Below, piece after piece: positions 22,909 through 36,829 of a stretch of 64,000 nucleotides of DNA. The translations under genes and the position numbers were made by a program. This DNA comes from Punica granatum. Lineage: Eukaryota; Streptophyta; Magnoliopsida; Myrtales; Lythraceae. The stretch spans positions 33,166,605 to 33,230,604 of the forward strand of contig NC_045130.1 in NCBI RefSeq assembly GCF_007655135.1, written 5' to 3'. The notes under the pieces are model-generated. The model ran no database searches, had not been told where the DNA came from, and worked only from the letters and a program-made list of their open reading frames with translations. The stretch's first letter is position 1; each line of letters begins with the position of its first letter.

Positions 22909-25900
22909 TCAAACGATCGAATCTCTATTAAGGATGTCAAATTTGCAGAGGGGACAGGTTGCGTTTATCTGAAGCCATCTGCTGATGCAACCACAGTGGA
23001 AATGGTGGTTGCAGGGCAGGGTGCGTAGTTCTTCTCCGTCAGCATATGATGAAAGACAAATGCAGCATTCCTAAAAGCCAATAAAAATTCGAGTTGTGAA
23101 CTTGCTAGGATTGGTCATTTAAGATTTCTCAGGCAAGAGAGACAGACAATATCAGGAAACAGAAGAAAGAACAGGGACTTACCGAATCATCGGGATGAAG
23201 AACAAGCTCGGAACTGCAACTGTTGCTGTTGCTCACTCCCATGAAAGTTCCAGAACTTCCTTTTTTGCTAAAGTTATCAAATGCATCCAATGAACTAGCT
23301 TGCCGATACCTATGCTTCGGGAGATTCCTAATGACGTCTTCAGAAGCCCCTTCTGGCCTCAAAACAACAGCATAGAGCATAGCTACAACCGGGATGAAGC
23401 AAAAGAGAGCTAAGAAGACGAGAAAAGCCATCCCGATGCAAAAGATCACAAAGAACACGTCAAACACTAGGAAGACCACAGTCAACCTGCAAACCGCATG
23501 CAAAGGACAACAATTAATTGCACTTCATATGGTTTGCCCAGGATGAAGAAGAGAGACAAGTCTGTTGTGCTTTGATCCCTGTGTTCGTTTAAATTCTGTA
23601 AAGTAATGATTACATGCCATGTTTTAAGTCTGAAGCAGCCCCAGATTACATTTTAAGAGTTGCCAAAATCTGATATTACTTACCAGTAGAGGCGAGGAGA
23701 ATCTTGCAAAAGGGCTTGTCCGCCCACAACAATCCAGTAGAATCCAAACACCCACCACATCGACGATATAATTGTATTCGCAGACTCCAATCTCTTGATC
23801 CATCTAAAAACCACACAAATAAGAAAAAATCGTTATCACAAAGATCCTGGAAAGGGATTTGAATTAAAGAAGAAAAAGACGCAAAGGGGATCATCTTTTT
23901 CTGATAAATAGATAGAGACATCTACTTTGATGTAGTTAAATGTCATAATTTCTAACAACACCTTACCCATCACTAAATCAGTCAATCCCGAGAATCCTAA
24001 ACTATGTGACTGATATTAGCCAGAATATGTAATCTTAATTCAGTATTTTGCATCCAGATCATATATATAGCTCTATAAGCTCTCTATTAGACAAGCTTAA
24101 CTTATGTCCTTTTCTTATTTATTTATTTATTTTTAGAACAGCGATATTCTGTTACATCACACTGATGTTTTAATTCCTAACCATATTACCATAGCTTCCA
24201 TTAAAATCCTTCTTTTTTCCTCATCTGTGTCGCATTCCTATTTTTTCCATGAAATTTTAAAGCTTGCTGCTCTAAGCTACTAGGCTTAATATTTGTCTCA
24301 ACCTTCTGTCCTACTGATCTATGTCACCTCAAAATTGGCAAAGTAGCTCGCTGAACTGTCATCCCGGCAATAATTGGAAGTAAGAGTCAAGAAAATCCAA
24401 GGGTAGCAACAAAACTAATCCCAGAAGATACTAAAGAGCATGATGGAGCTCTATCTTGGCGCGGGTCAAGATGTTGCCACATCTCCACCTAAAAACCTAA
24501 CTTGTTGACACCCCCGCAAAGCAAATTAATGCCTTGTCTAACTTACAGCACCCAAATAAGACTACGACCTTTCACTTTGCAGGATCACCGCATCACCTTA
24601 ATCCAACCAACATTTTCGTAATTAAATTGCCACCACAAGCTTTGTCCCAACATTTATCACCTTGTGTACTGCTCATCTGGACTAATCAATCTCCCGAAGA
24701 GCACGCCTACTGGTTCAGATTTACCAGTGGCTGGATAAAAGAAACAGCACATGCCACTCACCAAACAAAGAGGACTGAGCTTTGAAGAGGGGCTAGATAT
24801 CACTCTCAAAAAGCTGGGAGGACAAAAGTGAGAGATAACCAAACGGAGTGATAAAATAGTATTATTATTAAGTATTACAAACTCCAACCACCGTACCTTT
24901 TGGGCAGCAAAATTAGACTAAGAGAGCTTTCCACTTCCCTCAACATCAGAACTAAAGAATACTATGATTAAAAATAGACACACTTGCAGAACAAAAACTC
25001 TCCAGCTGCTGAAAATTCAGCTAGTCGCATTTCTTGTGGCTGAGGAAAATAGAACTTTGACAATCTCTGGGTTTCCTCCATAGTCTACCCTTAATGAGCT
25101 AACTGCAAGTTGCAAGATCACACTGATGATAACCTAGGTCTCCTTCACTCTGTCTAAATACGAACCACAACCAATCAGAGATAGAGATGGAAAACCAACA
25201 TGTCAGATGCACATTGCCACCACTTGCAGTCAGCTTGTGGGATCTCTAGCTTAGTCTTGGCAAGAATATCCAGCCAAACTCCAATCAAAACGAATCTTAC
25301 ACGGCACCCATGATCTTGTCGAGTCAATTGCACGGGTTAAACGCGGCTTGCTTGGCCACCATTCTACAACTGAATTCTATCGATAGGCTAAACCAGTGAC
25401 ACGCAGCAATCGGAGACCAAAGCTGCTCTTTTTGGCCATCAGTTCTACTAGTTTCAGCTCATTTCTGTTAGAAATCTTTGAGGCATGGAAATCCCAGTTC
25501 GGAACCTCGGTTACGGCTATGTATCATTCTTGCAATGCGCTAATTCTACATTCAATTGACAGAGATTCTAAGATTTAACTGAACTTCAGCTCCAACAATG
25601 GAAAACAAGAGCGAACAGACCTATGCTAATAAAAAATTCCGGACACAGCAGAAGGAAGGTTACCTGCGTTCAGTTCCGTAAGATGAAAGCCAATCGTAAT
25701 CAGCTCGCCGGTACTCGACGCATATAAACCCCACATGGAAAGCGCACTGCAGGGCGTAGCCGGAGAGCCAGAGCCTGAGGGGAGTGGCCGGTCGCTCCTT
25801 CAACGTGGACAGGAGCACAGCGACTGACACCAGAATGAAGGCGAGATTCCACACGAAATCGAGCACGACGATGGGCCTCGAGAGGGTCGCAAAGCCCTCG

Positions 25901-26082
25901 GAGAAGAGGCCGGAGCCAGAGGAGGAGGACGAAGAGGCGTCGTCGCTGGACTCGCCGTCGGATCGGTCATCGTCGGCGCAGTCGTCGAGGAGGATCGAGG
26001 TGTGGTGGGGGTCGACCGGGCGGCGGAGGAGGGGGTCGCTAGGCCCGGTGGCGGCTCCATGCAGGGGGTCGTATTCGTTCAT
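22909..26082 (-). CDS. Membrane-anchored RING-H2 E3 ubiquitin ligase, At4g11680/At1g12760-like
   Basis: Four exons (26082-25664, 23803-23684, 23486-23183, 23070-22909) join in frame to 334 residues. The N-terminus (MNEYDPLHG, then DPLLRR) is followed by a Ser- and Asp-rich low-complexity stretch. Four to five hydrophobic segments follow, including [17 protein letters not shown], a segment around [20 protein letters not shown], and [20 protein letters not shown]. The last exon carries a complete RING-H2: CCIC, then CNHHFHCGC, then CPLC, with C-x2-C, C-x-H-x2-H-x2-C and C-x2-C spacing, so zinc binding and E2 recruitment should be intact. The family transfers ubiquitin from E2 to substrates at membranes; the substrate is unknown. 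Intron 1 is long (1,860 bp). The 5' leader contains a (GA)n tract. It is at the short end for the family. The family call is firm; the exact orthologue is not. Confidence 0.9.
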
Positions 26083-26114
26083 CTTCAGGTGGAGAGAGAA
26101 AGGGAAAGAGACGC

Positions 26115-26151
26115 AGAGAGAGAGGGAGAGAGAGAGAGAGAGAGAGAGAGG
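26115..26151. repeat. (GA)n tract in the RING gene leader
   Basis: About 18 GA units lie 30-70 bp upstream of the start codon at 26082; read on the coding strand this is a (CT)n leader, common in plant 5' untranslated regions. Confidence 0.85.
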
Positions 26152-26419
26152 AGATGGAAGCTCAAGCTCAGGTGAGGAATGGGATGAAGGAGAAGGAGGG
26201 TTTATAGTTGAGGGAAGTTAAGGCTTTTAGAGAGAGAGAGAGGAAGCAGGTGAAGGTGCTTTGGGGACGGAGGGAGGGAGGCAGGGAGGCAGAGGCAGGG
26301 GATGAAGGATGAAGGATGAAGGAGGAAGAAGGTGGTGTTGGTGTTGGTGTTGGTGGTGGTGGCGAGGTAAGTGGAGGTGGAAGAGCAGCGGTGGCACTTA
26401 ACCAATTTTTTCTCCTCTC

Positions 26420-28109
26420 TTTTCAGTTTTTCTTCTCTTTTATTTTATTTTATCTTTTTCTCTCACTTTTTTTTTTTTGTATATCTACACCAAATAATTT
26501 TTCTGCTTTTGGGGTTTTTCTGATAATTAGTAGTTAATCCCCTTGCAAAACTGTAGGCTCGAGCTAAATCCGCGTACAAGCGCACATGTGAGTGGTATTG
26601 TCGAGCGCTGTTATGGCATGTCACTGCGTTAAAAAGTGCATATGCGTTTCGATAGTTGTTGGCGTAATCTATAAGATTATGGATACAAACTACGCTGGAA
26701 CTATGCTGGAGAGGAGCAGAATGTGTTACTGCGTGGTAATCCCGATTGTATACTCTCGCTTCTTCTCTATTTTAGTTCACTCGAGACGCTCGATCGACGA
26801 CGATCGAAGTGCGTAGCTCATGTAAACCTAAGGATATAAGATATCTTGGTTCTTGTGAATATAGGCTCGTCTTTCTTGTCAAATTTTTTTAAAAAAATAG
26901 CAAGTATTTCTCATTGTTACGCGTGTTTCATTTTTCCTCGTTTCAATGAATCCAATCCGCTCGCTAGGTGTTTTTCCGTCTATACAAAACCGTAGCCAAT
27001 GATATATAGTTCAAACCGGCTATCGATGTGATTTTTGAAATTAAAATCTGCCGTGGAGCGAGTATTTAATCCGGTGCACGATTGTCATGATATCTCGTGT
27101 TGACAAGGCGCTTCTAATGTCCAGGAATGTGGAGAGTGGCCAACGACATCACCCTTGGGAATGTTGATGCGGACGGATTAACATAAACATCCAATTAATT
27201 GGCTGGCAATTGATAAAATTGCTTTTTTACCTTCCATCTTTAATTCCTCCTTAAAAAAAGCAAATTTTCAGTAATTGGGATTTGTTTTTGTTTGTTGGTA
27301 GAGAGTGGGGACTGATATAAAATCGGATAATATCCAGACTGTCCATTCAGTTCAAGCTGTCTAAATTATATATTATGTAATAACAACAATTAAATATTTA
27401 ATCAGAGATAATTATAGGTATCTGTTGTTGTTGTTGTTGTTCAGGTTCTTACGGGTAAAATCCCCTGATAATTCTTTAACTTAAGACAATCTTTAATTAT
27501 TCTCTGATTTTTGCTGCACCATTAATTGTGTCTTAGTATTTACCAAAAAAAAAATGTCTTCTTTGTGGCATAAATTGATTTAGTGTTAAATCCACTCGCA
27601 TTGGGTTTTCCCCCCCAACAAATTCTATTTTATTTTGTTTATTTTTTTTACTAGAACTATTTATAAAAAAAAAGCGTAATTTCGTAATCCGTACTAATGT
27701 GATTGAGGGAAACCGTTAGTATTTTCAGATTGTATGTTGTACTATAATTAATCGAAACATGGGCTGTTCAGAGTAAATCGAGAACATGACACCTATGCCC
27801 CATAGGGCTAAACCCCGCTCCTTGTTGCCTGTCGACTGCCCGAAGCGCATGCTTGGCACCACCTTGAGGAAGGTGGGCCAGCGGTACCTCGCCGATGCGC
27901 TTTGGCCCCTACGCCAGCATGTCAATCTCGGCCGCTAGCTGAGGTTTGGTGGGCCAATAGCACCCCTGCCAAGTTGGAACCTAGTACCAGCAATTGGATG
28001 TATGTCTCGGTGGCCCACTAATGGCTACCATCTTGGACACTGATGGTTTTGTTAGATACTTTGGCACATGAGATAAGGAAGGGCCGGTCGACCTTAGATG
28101 AATACTAGA

Positions 28110-28147
<38 letters not shown>

Positions 28148-30560
28148 AGTTGTAAACGAGATTTGTAAATCTAAAAAGAAGGTGAAAGAGGAGAAATAAA
28201 AAAAAATACATAGGGTTTTACTAATGAAAATTAAATCAAAACATCTTAATTTTAGGTCGAAAGCGATATCTTGCGCAAAATCTCATTTCTCAAAATTATT
28301 ATATACCTTTTAGATGTATCAGACACATTTATTTTATCAAATCACATAAATCAATTTTTATATGGGCTTTTCTACCTTATTCCTTTGGGACATATTATAA
28401 AAAGAAATAATTTTTATTGCAGATACGAGCATTGATTTGAAAAATAAAAATAATTAATTAATGCGTGCGCCTTGATTGGTTAATATTAAATTAAACGTGG
28501 TTACATTATTTAAGAAAATATAAGTTGTTGATTGTTTCTTACATTATTTAATGACCGTTTTTTATTTACTACAAAATATATCTGGATATTGTTATTTAAT
28601 ATATGTGAATATTTAAAAGAATCGCTAGGTACAAGGAGGATTAAGCATTCTTCTTCTAATCTGCCTTGATCATCGAGTTAGTTTGTTCGATTCAGATGAA
28701 TTTCTATCAATACCTCTTAAAAGCTGTACATTTATAAATATTTTTTCGAATCATGCTTCCAATGTGTCCTCGATCGGAGGAAGATCATGCCTTGGATGCC
28801 TGCTGGTGATATACAAAGATTTATCCGATGGAGGGTCCACCCGTGAAATCGTTGGATAGAACAACCGCACACTATATGATATAAACAACTTTATGTATGT
28901 GCTTTTTTTTTAATTAATTTGTTGGTGAATCTTAATCATACGCCTAGTAAACATTTCAGACATTAACTGTTATTTTTTAAATTAATTTCAAAGCTAAGAT
29001 TAAAAAGTGCAAATTGTGGCCATGTCTTTATAGTTTAATTAAAGGGTTTATCATGTGCAAGTGGTACTTCAATTTTGTCTACACGTCTCATGGCATGACA
29101 AGGTATCAGATTTCCTTTAATTATATTATTATTTGTTTATCCATCTAAGATATATATATATATATATATAGAATTTCCTACTAATATATTAGAATTTACA
29201 CCGCGCAGTACAATAAGGAAAAAAAAATCAAAAGTCAATTTTCAAAAGCTTAATTAGAAGTCAACCCTAGAAGGATAATATACGAGTATCTAACTTAATT
29301 ATTTCTCTAATTGTTAGTACAACAACTATACCAACTACCTTAACTTATTAGTTAACTACAATGTTATAACTATATAATTAGTATTTATAGGTGGATATAT
29401 TGTACGGTATATCTCATTCGAGAGTTGGACAACTTTGCAGCGTACATAATCGAGATCATATTATCATCTGATGGCAGCTGCAGCCGTAACATTTATCATT
29501 ATGTTTATCTCTAAATTATAATGGAATCACTGTAGGAGTGGCAATTCACATTCTTGTGGACCTAATCTAAAGACAACTGGCAATTTTTTCGACGAACTTT
29601 TAAGAGAAGCAAGTGGCTATTCTTGAACCAACATAGATTGATTCAAACAGTTTGACACTTGTTTCCCTTATAAAATGTCTCGAGTTCGAGTCTTGTAAAT
29701 TGAAAAAATTCACATTGAGAAAGTTTTACCTCTTAATGGACTGATCCAGCTCGATTGGATTAGTCGAACCCAATTGAACTTTCGAATATCAAAGTTTATA
29801 TATAAAAAAAACTCTTCCAATAAAACGGCATATAATCAACCGACGTAATTGACAACTGACGATCCCAAAGGCGAAAGCAAAGGGAGAGTTTTCTTTGGGC
29901 CTTTACCATCTCATATCTCATTGGTTTCTCCAAAGCCTTGAAGTGAAAGTTTAAATTTGGCTCACCTTTCACTCATCTAAAGAAGGGTATAAATGATGAA
30001 AAGCCATTCCATTTCTTCCACACAAGCAATGCCAAATTGATAACGCAATTAAAATAAAATAAAGATTAAAATAATCAAAGCAAAAGAAACAATCTTCATG
30101 ATTTTAAGGTGAAAGATAATAATTGGAAGAAATCTATAATTACACATAAAATAATAGATATATATTATATTTTATAGGATTATTAAAACAGCTGAGTCTA
30201 GCCTATGGACAATCATATAATTAATGGTATCCAACGGTGGATATACTGCAAGAGAGATAGAGAGACGCATACTTTTTTATATGCCCATGAATTTTTTTAA
30301 TAATTGCAGAAAAGCATTTGACTTTCCAAATTTAATTTAAAAAACAAACATTATGTTAAGAAATTCTAACAGCAACAATTAATCCATCCCATGTAAGAGC
30401 AAAATGTAGAAGAGGAGAAGAGATAATGTCGTTCTGAGAAAGCTATTATTTATAAGTTAATTTACAGGCCTCGGAATTAAAATGACTATTACGTGGAGAA
30501 TATACATGTTATCAATCGAGGCCATTTTATTCGTGGACACAAGCTTACGTGGTCATCTTA
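26420..30560. other. AT-rich intergenic DNA
   Basis: The first few hundred bases are the upstream region of the RING gene. No gene is supported beyond that. Visible features: (AT)n tracts at 28115-28144 and 29150-29170, a (TTG)n tract at about 27423-27440, and a GC-richer island at about 27760-28095 that carries no recognised domain on either strand. The segment near 29645-29770 (gagttcgagtcttgtaaatt) resembles a SINE box-B region but has no clear tail or target-site duplication. Confidence 0.5.
28115..28144. repeat. (AT)n microsatellite
   Basis: Uninterrupted alternation of about 30 bp. Confidence 0.9.
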
Positions 30561-33500
30561 TTAGATAGAAGATCTAGACGAAGAGTCGTCCGATCCAAGG
30601 ACCTTGATGCTGCTCGACTTCTTCAGCAGATCGAACGAAGTGAAAGAATATGGAGAGAGAACAGCGTCCATGTCATTGCCTGCAGCTTTGAGTAGACTCA
30701 GCACGGGGACCACCTGCATTTTGAAGACATGACTGTTACTTCTACAGACGATAAATCCCGGGCCTCTTTCAAGTAATTTTAAAACTGTCTCTGATCACTT
30801 TCACGGGCGTCTGAATGCTGAAAGTATTGAGACGAGGCAGATTTAATAAGATGAAGTTTACCTTGTTTGGCTGCCCAAACGAGTTCTCGTCCATCACCTT
30901 AGTAGAAGTCAGGACTGTTTTTGATGACCCTGAGAGAGAATTCGGATCCAATCCGTTGACAGTAATGTTGAGCTTAACAGAGCTGCTTCCGAAGTTTACA
31001 GCCTGCAAGAAGAGTTCATTATCAGATTGAATGACCTCGGAATCACCAAAAAGAGAGAACATCTCAGAAATTATTATTCTGTGAAACAAAATGTCGTGCA
31101 ACTCTGCATTTGAACCCGTCGTCCCCAAATAGACAAAAATCATCTGAATGTTTTATTCCTTTTCATGGAATACGAGTAAAGAAAGGTAATTTAGTCATCT
31201 AAAGAGGCACCAAAAGACTGAAATCATATTGTTGTTACCCAGAAGCACGTGTACTATAAACATTGAATGCATAAACTCCAAACATGCAAGCTTCAAATAC
31301 AAACCTTAATCCTTATGTACTCCTTGTTATCCTTTGAATTCTTCCACAAGATTGCCGAGGCGACCACTGAGCTGGAGGAACCGGCTTCAAGTGTCGTATC
31401 AAGGACAGTTGCACCGCTTGACTCTGAGAAGAAAAGCTGCATCCAGTAGCTCGGAGTTCCGTACAGATGCGATGAGTTGAACACAATTGCATCTGGGTTC
31501 CACCTAGATGGTGCAAAATTCGATCAAATTTGTGAAACCCCAAAGGCCAACTACAATCTGACCTAGAAGCTTAGACTTGTAAGTGAAAATGTGGAATTGA
31601 GTGAATGGAAGGCAAATGCATCAGCACTCGAAACCCAGGGACAATGTGAAATTTTGAGGGCACCCACTACTGATGCTCTAAAAACTAAAACTTCTTAAAA
31701 CAAGTCCGTGATAATTTTTATAACTCAACAACATTGGGAAGGGAATCAGATAATCTTCCTTCACTAAGTCTGTTGGAGAACTTAGGAGCAGTTTATGTCT
31801 ACATAATGTAAAAGAGCAGAACTGCAAGGAATACCTCCGATCATTCGAATTAACAAAGAGTGGTGCATAACTGGCCATTGAGACGGCATCACTGCATCAA
31901 GAGAAATGAAATCCTCAGTGATTTAGTTCATTGGAAACTTAAAAACACGATTTGGTGTTGTTTCTCAAAAAAAGAAAAAACAATGTGAACCAGAAAAGGG
32001 TAGGATGTCTATGTCGGTGCAGCAAAAATGGTTGTAATGTACAATTAATTAAATGTTTCTTTGATAGTATGTCAATCTGTATGCAAATTTCATAATCGAC
32101 CGGTGTAAGATCAAAACAAATTTCACTTTGTCAAAATCTGCTGAGCAAACCTGTTCTTTTCAATCCCAAGAAGGAAACCAGCTTCACCAAGGGCCGCCAA
32201 CAAACTTCCCCGGCCAGCATCTTTTCCAGTCACAGCATACTCACTCACAAACACCTAACAGTATTCGATCGAGGAGAATTAACTATGTAATCAACCAAAA
32301 GAAAAGTCTAAAATTATCAACAAAAAGGACTATATGACCAACCTTTGGACTACGAGGTGTCTTATCAAACGTATGATACCTCGAGAACAAATCGCTGGCA
32401 GACGTATAAACCTAGCAGAGGAACCGGAAAACCAAATTCAATGATGCATGATATTATCAAAAACCCATTACGGTGTGAAATGAAATAAATTCCATGAACT
32501 ATACATGATAATCATAAAAATCAGCAGGATGATCCAATGGTTTGGAAGACCCATCACAGTTTGAGATAATCCCAATGTCAGGGTAGGCTGCTTTTATGGC
32601 GCCATAGAACTTGAGGTAATTTCCTGGAAAACGAAACTTGACCGTTAGAACGTCAAAGAAAGCAACTACCAAAAAACCATAAATTCATTGCTGAGGGAGG
32701 CAAACCTAAGTAATTCTTTTTCCCGCAATCTTCGTTTCCAACAGCGACATATTTCAAATCAAAAGGTTCGGGATGTCCCATGGCAGCTCGCAGAGCACCC
32801 CATTTAGAATCAGTAGAACCTCTAGCAAACTCAATTCCATCAAGGGCTTCCTGCAATTAAAGTATAGCAGACCCCTCATTGGCTGTCGTTGCTATATAAT
32901 TAAGAACGTGTGGAACCGTATAAAATCGATATTACTCCTTGCTTACCTGTACAAAAGGTAAGACACTAGAGGTAGTAACTTGATCCTGGTGGCTAATTCC
33001 TACAGGAAACATGGAACCGGAAATCAGTAAAATTTGAGACAGAGGCAAAGATAAGAGGCATATCATATGTAGAGCTTCAGTTAAAAAGTCGTAAAAATGC
33101 GTTAAGCACCATTGTTAAAAACCCATATTGGCGCTGCGCCAAGGTCCTCAGCAAGCTGGAGGAGGAAAAAGAGAGAAGCCTTTGTGATTATAATCAAAAT
33201 AAGTTACCAAGACAAAGAAAGAATCCAACTGAGACAACAGCCACTGACCTGAAGGAACTCGAAATGACCTAGACCGTCATCGGTCCAGTACATCCAGACA
33301 TCACCAAAGTGACCCGGTCTCTCTTCCCAGGGCCCCACTGTTTCTTTCCAGCGGAATGCATTTCTTAGCCATTCACCTTCAACAAAGCACCCACCTAGCA
33401 GAAACGGTTTAGACAAACCAACCTCATCAACTAATAGCTCAAATCAAGTGAGGAGAAAAGTTTCTGACAATCATTGAATCTCCTGCTTATGCAATCAGAG

Positions 33501-35929
33501 TCTTAAATTCCTGACGCGACTTTAATCTCTCAGTATACAATCTGGAGGAACTTCAACTGAAAAATGCTGCCTCATACCAGGAAATCTGAGGAATCGAGGT
33601 TTCATTTCTAGAAGCATATTCATCAGATCAGTTCGGAAACCATGTCCCTGAGACAGCAGAATTTTTTGGAAGCACATCAAGAAACAAGCATTTTATATTT
33701 GATAGATGCCGCATAGTCAATTAGCATAACATAAATGGCAGGTCCAGTAAATGAATGGAGAACGTTCACATATTTCACTGCCTCAAATCAATGAGGTTGA
33801 CCGAAATCTATAGCAGCATCATTGTATCCATTCTAATGAATTTTCTACCTTGTATGTGTCCAAAGGCATGGCCGAAACTTGGTCCAACCATATGGTTCCT
33901 TCCTGGGTGCTTGTCAATTGAAGTCTCGAATTATGATTCGTGTCTTCGGCCTCCAACAGAACCTCCATCTTGCTCCAGTCCGAGACGCCAGAAGCTGAAG
34001 CTCTGCAAGAACAAAATGATGACTTCAGAATATGCAACACCCTGAGCTCGGAGAACTACTACTAGAATGTACATTGGACTCAATAGATGTCAAGCATACT
34101 TACATAACATTAGCAATGGCAAGTGTTGGCTGCCCACTTGAACCCGTTAAAGATACGGTGAGATTGAGTGATCCTAACGCCTTCACATAGAACAACACCT
34201 TATAGGTCTTCCCTTTTTCGATATTCTGCGAGAACAATGTGCACATAAGTTAGAACTCAACATCCTCACTGGATAGGAGGAAGAAAAAAGAAAAAGGTAG
34301 AAGCACGTTGAAGTGCTACATCAACAAAGACCAAATCCCAGCCAACAACTTCGTTCGGGTTGGTCCAGGTGGCTCCCTATTTCATCACGATGAAGAATTG
34401 CAGAATAAACTTTAAAGACTCTTGAGGCAGATAAAACGTACTAATTTTTCAATATTTTAGAGAAAGATTGACAATTAATCCGGAAGCCTAACCTATAATC
34501 TTACCCATGAGGCTCCAGTAACTTTTTCAATGTGGAGAACTTTGTGGAATATAAATCATTAAGTTCGTGGTATGATAGAATCGAGTAGATTAATGACCCA
34601 ATCTTGTATTGCAATTCTAATTCGAAGCTTTTCCAAAGTTACTTTATGGACATTGCATAAAAAGTATGCAATGTAAAGACGGAAATATGAGAGAAGAAAA
34701 ATGAATTTGTTAATAGGCATCAAATAAATTGGTATTCTGTTCTTACCATGCCCCAAAATCCTGGATTGTAGACACCGACACCCCCATCTGGACAAGTATT
34801 GGCACCACTAGCGTCACAAAGGACATCCATCCTGAGGGCAATTATATTGCGACTGAAGCATGAGGAACGCTCCGTTGACACATTCAGATGTGTCTCGTCT
34901 CCGATAATGGTCCAAGGATCAATGTTCGAAGGAATGTTAGGGCCTCCAGCTTCAAAACCTGGAATTAGACTCTGTCAGAAGATGGCTTTATCTCAGGATG
35001 AACAAAAGACTCCACCAGCTCATATATTGCAAGTCACGTTTTTTTATTTTAAATGTCTCATTTCTTTGTAATGCAAAAACCACCTGTCTAAGAAAAACGA
35101 CTTATAGGGGTGTTAAGAAATGGACGTTTCTAAATAGCAATAAGTTGATATTACTTATTGAAAGAAATCATAATCCAAACAGATAGGCGTGCTGTTATAT
35201 GCCACATAAGAGTTAAAACACTTATGTTTTGATCCATAGGTCATCTTCTATTTTTCTTCATGTGATTATGCAAAGGCACAGCAACAGTCAGCAACCACGT
35301 TGGTCTAAAGTTCATTATATTGGCTTAAAAATTGAAGGTAGTCCGTAGATTTTATCATATCAAGAAACAGCTAGAATTTGGACATAACCTCTATTGCTCA
35401 CAAGCTCTGCCCACAACCCACCAGTTCCAGCATGGTTAATTTCCTGCAGAAACAAAAACCTCAAAACATGACTCTTCCAGAAAAGAACTCCTGGCTAAGA
35501 ACAGGAGATGAAACGTGTACTAGTTCTGAAACAGTTACTATATATAAATGAAGAAAAGGAAGCTTCAGTCACCTGCTCGCTTCATAAAAATCAATAAATA
35601 ATGACAATATAGAGAGTACAGATATTTGCCATTTAACTTCACTGTGGCAAGTCATTAGAATAAATTCGAAAGAGATATTTAGAGAAAGTTTAGAGAAAAT
35701 CATTTTTAGGATCCAAAAGGAAGCTATCATAGCTTAAAGGAAAGACCTCAAAGAAGATCCCGAAGAGTGTTTCTGGTATGGGTCGCCCCGCAGCATCAGA
35801 AGCATTTACAGTCAGCTGAGCTGTCTGGTCTGCAGAAACTTCATCGGCAAAGCATTGCGATGCAAAGCATAATCCAATGCAAATGTAAACGAGAAGGCCA
35901 CAAAATGGATCCTTGCGAAAACCCATCAT
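30561..35929 (-). CDS. ASD1: Alpha-L-arabinofuranosidase 1-like, GH51
   Basis: The protein is a secreted enzyme that removes terminal arabinofuranosyl residues from cell-wall arabinans and arabinoxylans. Seventeen exons join in frame to 675 residues, the usual plant length: 35929-35747, 35443-35389, 34958-34747, 34225-34104, 34002-33849, 33647-33578, 33394-33249, 33155-33110, 32999-32947, 32850-32706, 32623-32505, 32411-32343, 32254-32151, 31891-31835, 31503-31305, 31002-30862, 30713-30561. A signal peptide covers about residues 1-28 (hydrophobic [17 protein letters not shown]). The retaining-mechanism residues are present: the acid/base Glu in VGNEDC (E387) and the nucleophile Glu in FVSEYA (E463). 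Conserved [17 protein letters not shown] and NRGFEAGG stretches lie near the N-terminus. The C-terminal beta domain ends [14 protein letters not shown] plus a Ser-rich tail. Two adjacent ATGs exist (35929 and 35926); the first was used. The catalytic assignment is by family alignment from memory. Confidence 0.95.
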
Positions 35930-35936
35930 TCCTTCG

Positions 35937-36634
35937 CTGCAGTCAATTTCCGCCCGACCTAATAAAGCAATAACAAAGAAGAGGTATGCTCTCTTAAACT
36001 GTTATACATAAATGTCTGGATATGAAGGGATGCACTCAGTGATCCAATTCCTCAGTATAGAATCTTCTCATGTCATGACTAAGACCATTCCCGAAGATAC
36101 ACTGCTATCGAAAGACGTCATTTTTTCAAACTCAATCAAAATATAAAGGATCCAAGATGATACTGCAGGTTTGAACAATAAACAAGTACACCATGTCTGG
36201 GGCCGCTACCGCGCCCCACGCGCTGTACGAGAGTACTAAAAGCTTTACATTTCTGACAATTTCACCTCGTTCCCTAAACTAAGGTTACGATACGAGTCAA
36301 TTGCGAGGTGACACGCTATAATCTCATGATCACACGACAATCATTAGACTGACATCACAACAACTACTGACAAGTGACAGCAAACTTAGCAAAAACAGAC
36401 GAAACAGCAGCTCGATTGGGTAAAACTCTTATATCCACTCGTTCAGAGCCATGAGCCGTCGAGGAAAGAAATGTCCGACCTCAAATGCATCGAATCACCG
36501 TTTCCAGAACAGAAATTTACACTCAAAACGAGCAGAACAATCATCAACAGAGCTCGAGATCATCGCAGAACATCGGCCGATCACACTGACTCGGTCAAAC
36601 AAACTGCAATCAGGAGAGCAGCTTAGAAGATTGA
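35937..36634 (-). other. Probable intron in the ASD1 5' leader
   Basis: On the coding strand, ttacag/gtcaat at 36635 is a possible donor and gactgcag, ending at 35937, a good acceptor seven bases before the first ATG. Removing it would shorten the leader from about 830 to about 140 nt. This is inference from splice signals only; a transcript would be needed to confirm it. Confidence 0.45.
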
Positions 36635-36796
36635 CCTGTAAATATGCTCCTTATCCTCCTCGAAGAGACCGAGACAGAGACAGAGACACCGTCAGTCACG
36701 CAGGCAACAGACGAAGACTATAAGTCTTTGTTAATTGGATGATTACGAGAGAGTTAGTTTTGTGTTTTGTTCATCAGAACAGCTCGGCCTCTCGCT

Positions 36797-36803
36797 TTAA
36801 ATA
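36797..36803 (-). promoter_or_regulatory. TATA box of ASD1
   Basis: The coding strand reads ctctatttaaagcg, with the TATA-like tatttaa at this site. It lies about 165 bp beyond the proposed leader donor, which would place the transcription start near 36770. Confidence 0.55.
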
Positions 36804-36829
36804 GAGTCAGACTTCCGCCTGAAAATTTA

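Noticed and set aside
25784..26221. 145-codon plus-strand open frame
   Set aside because: It is the antisense shadow of exon 1 and the GA-rich leader of the RING gene.
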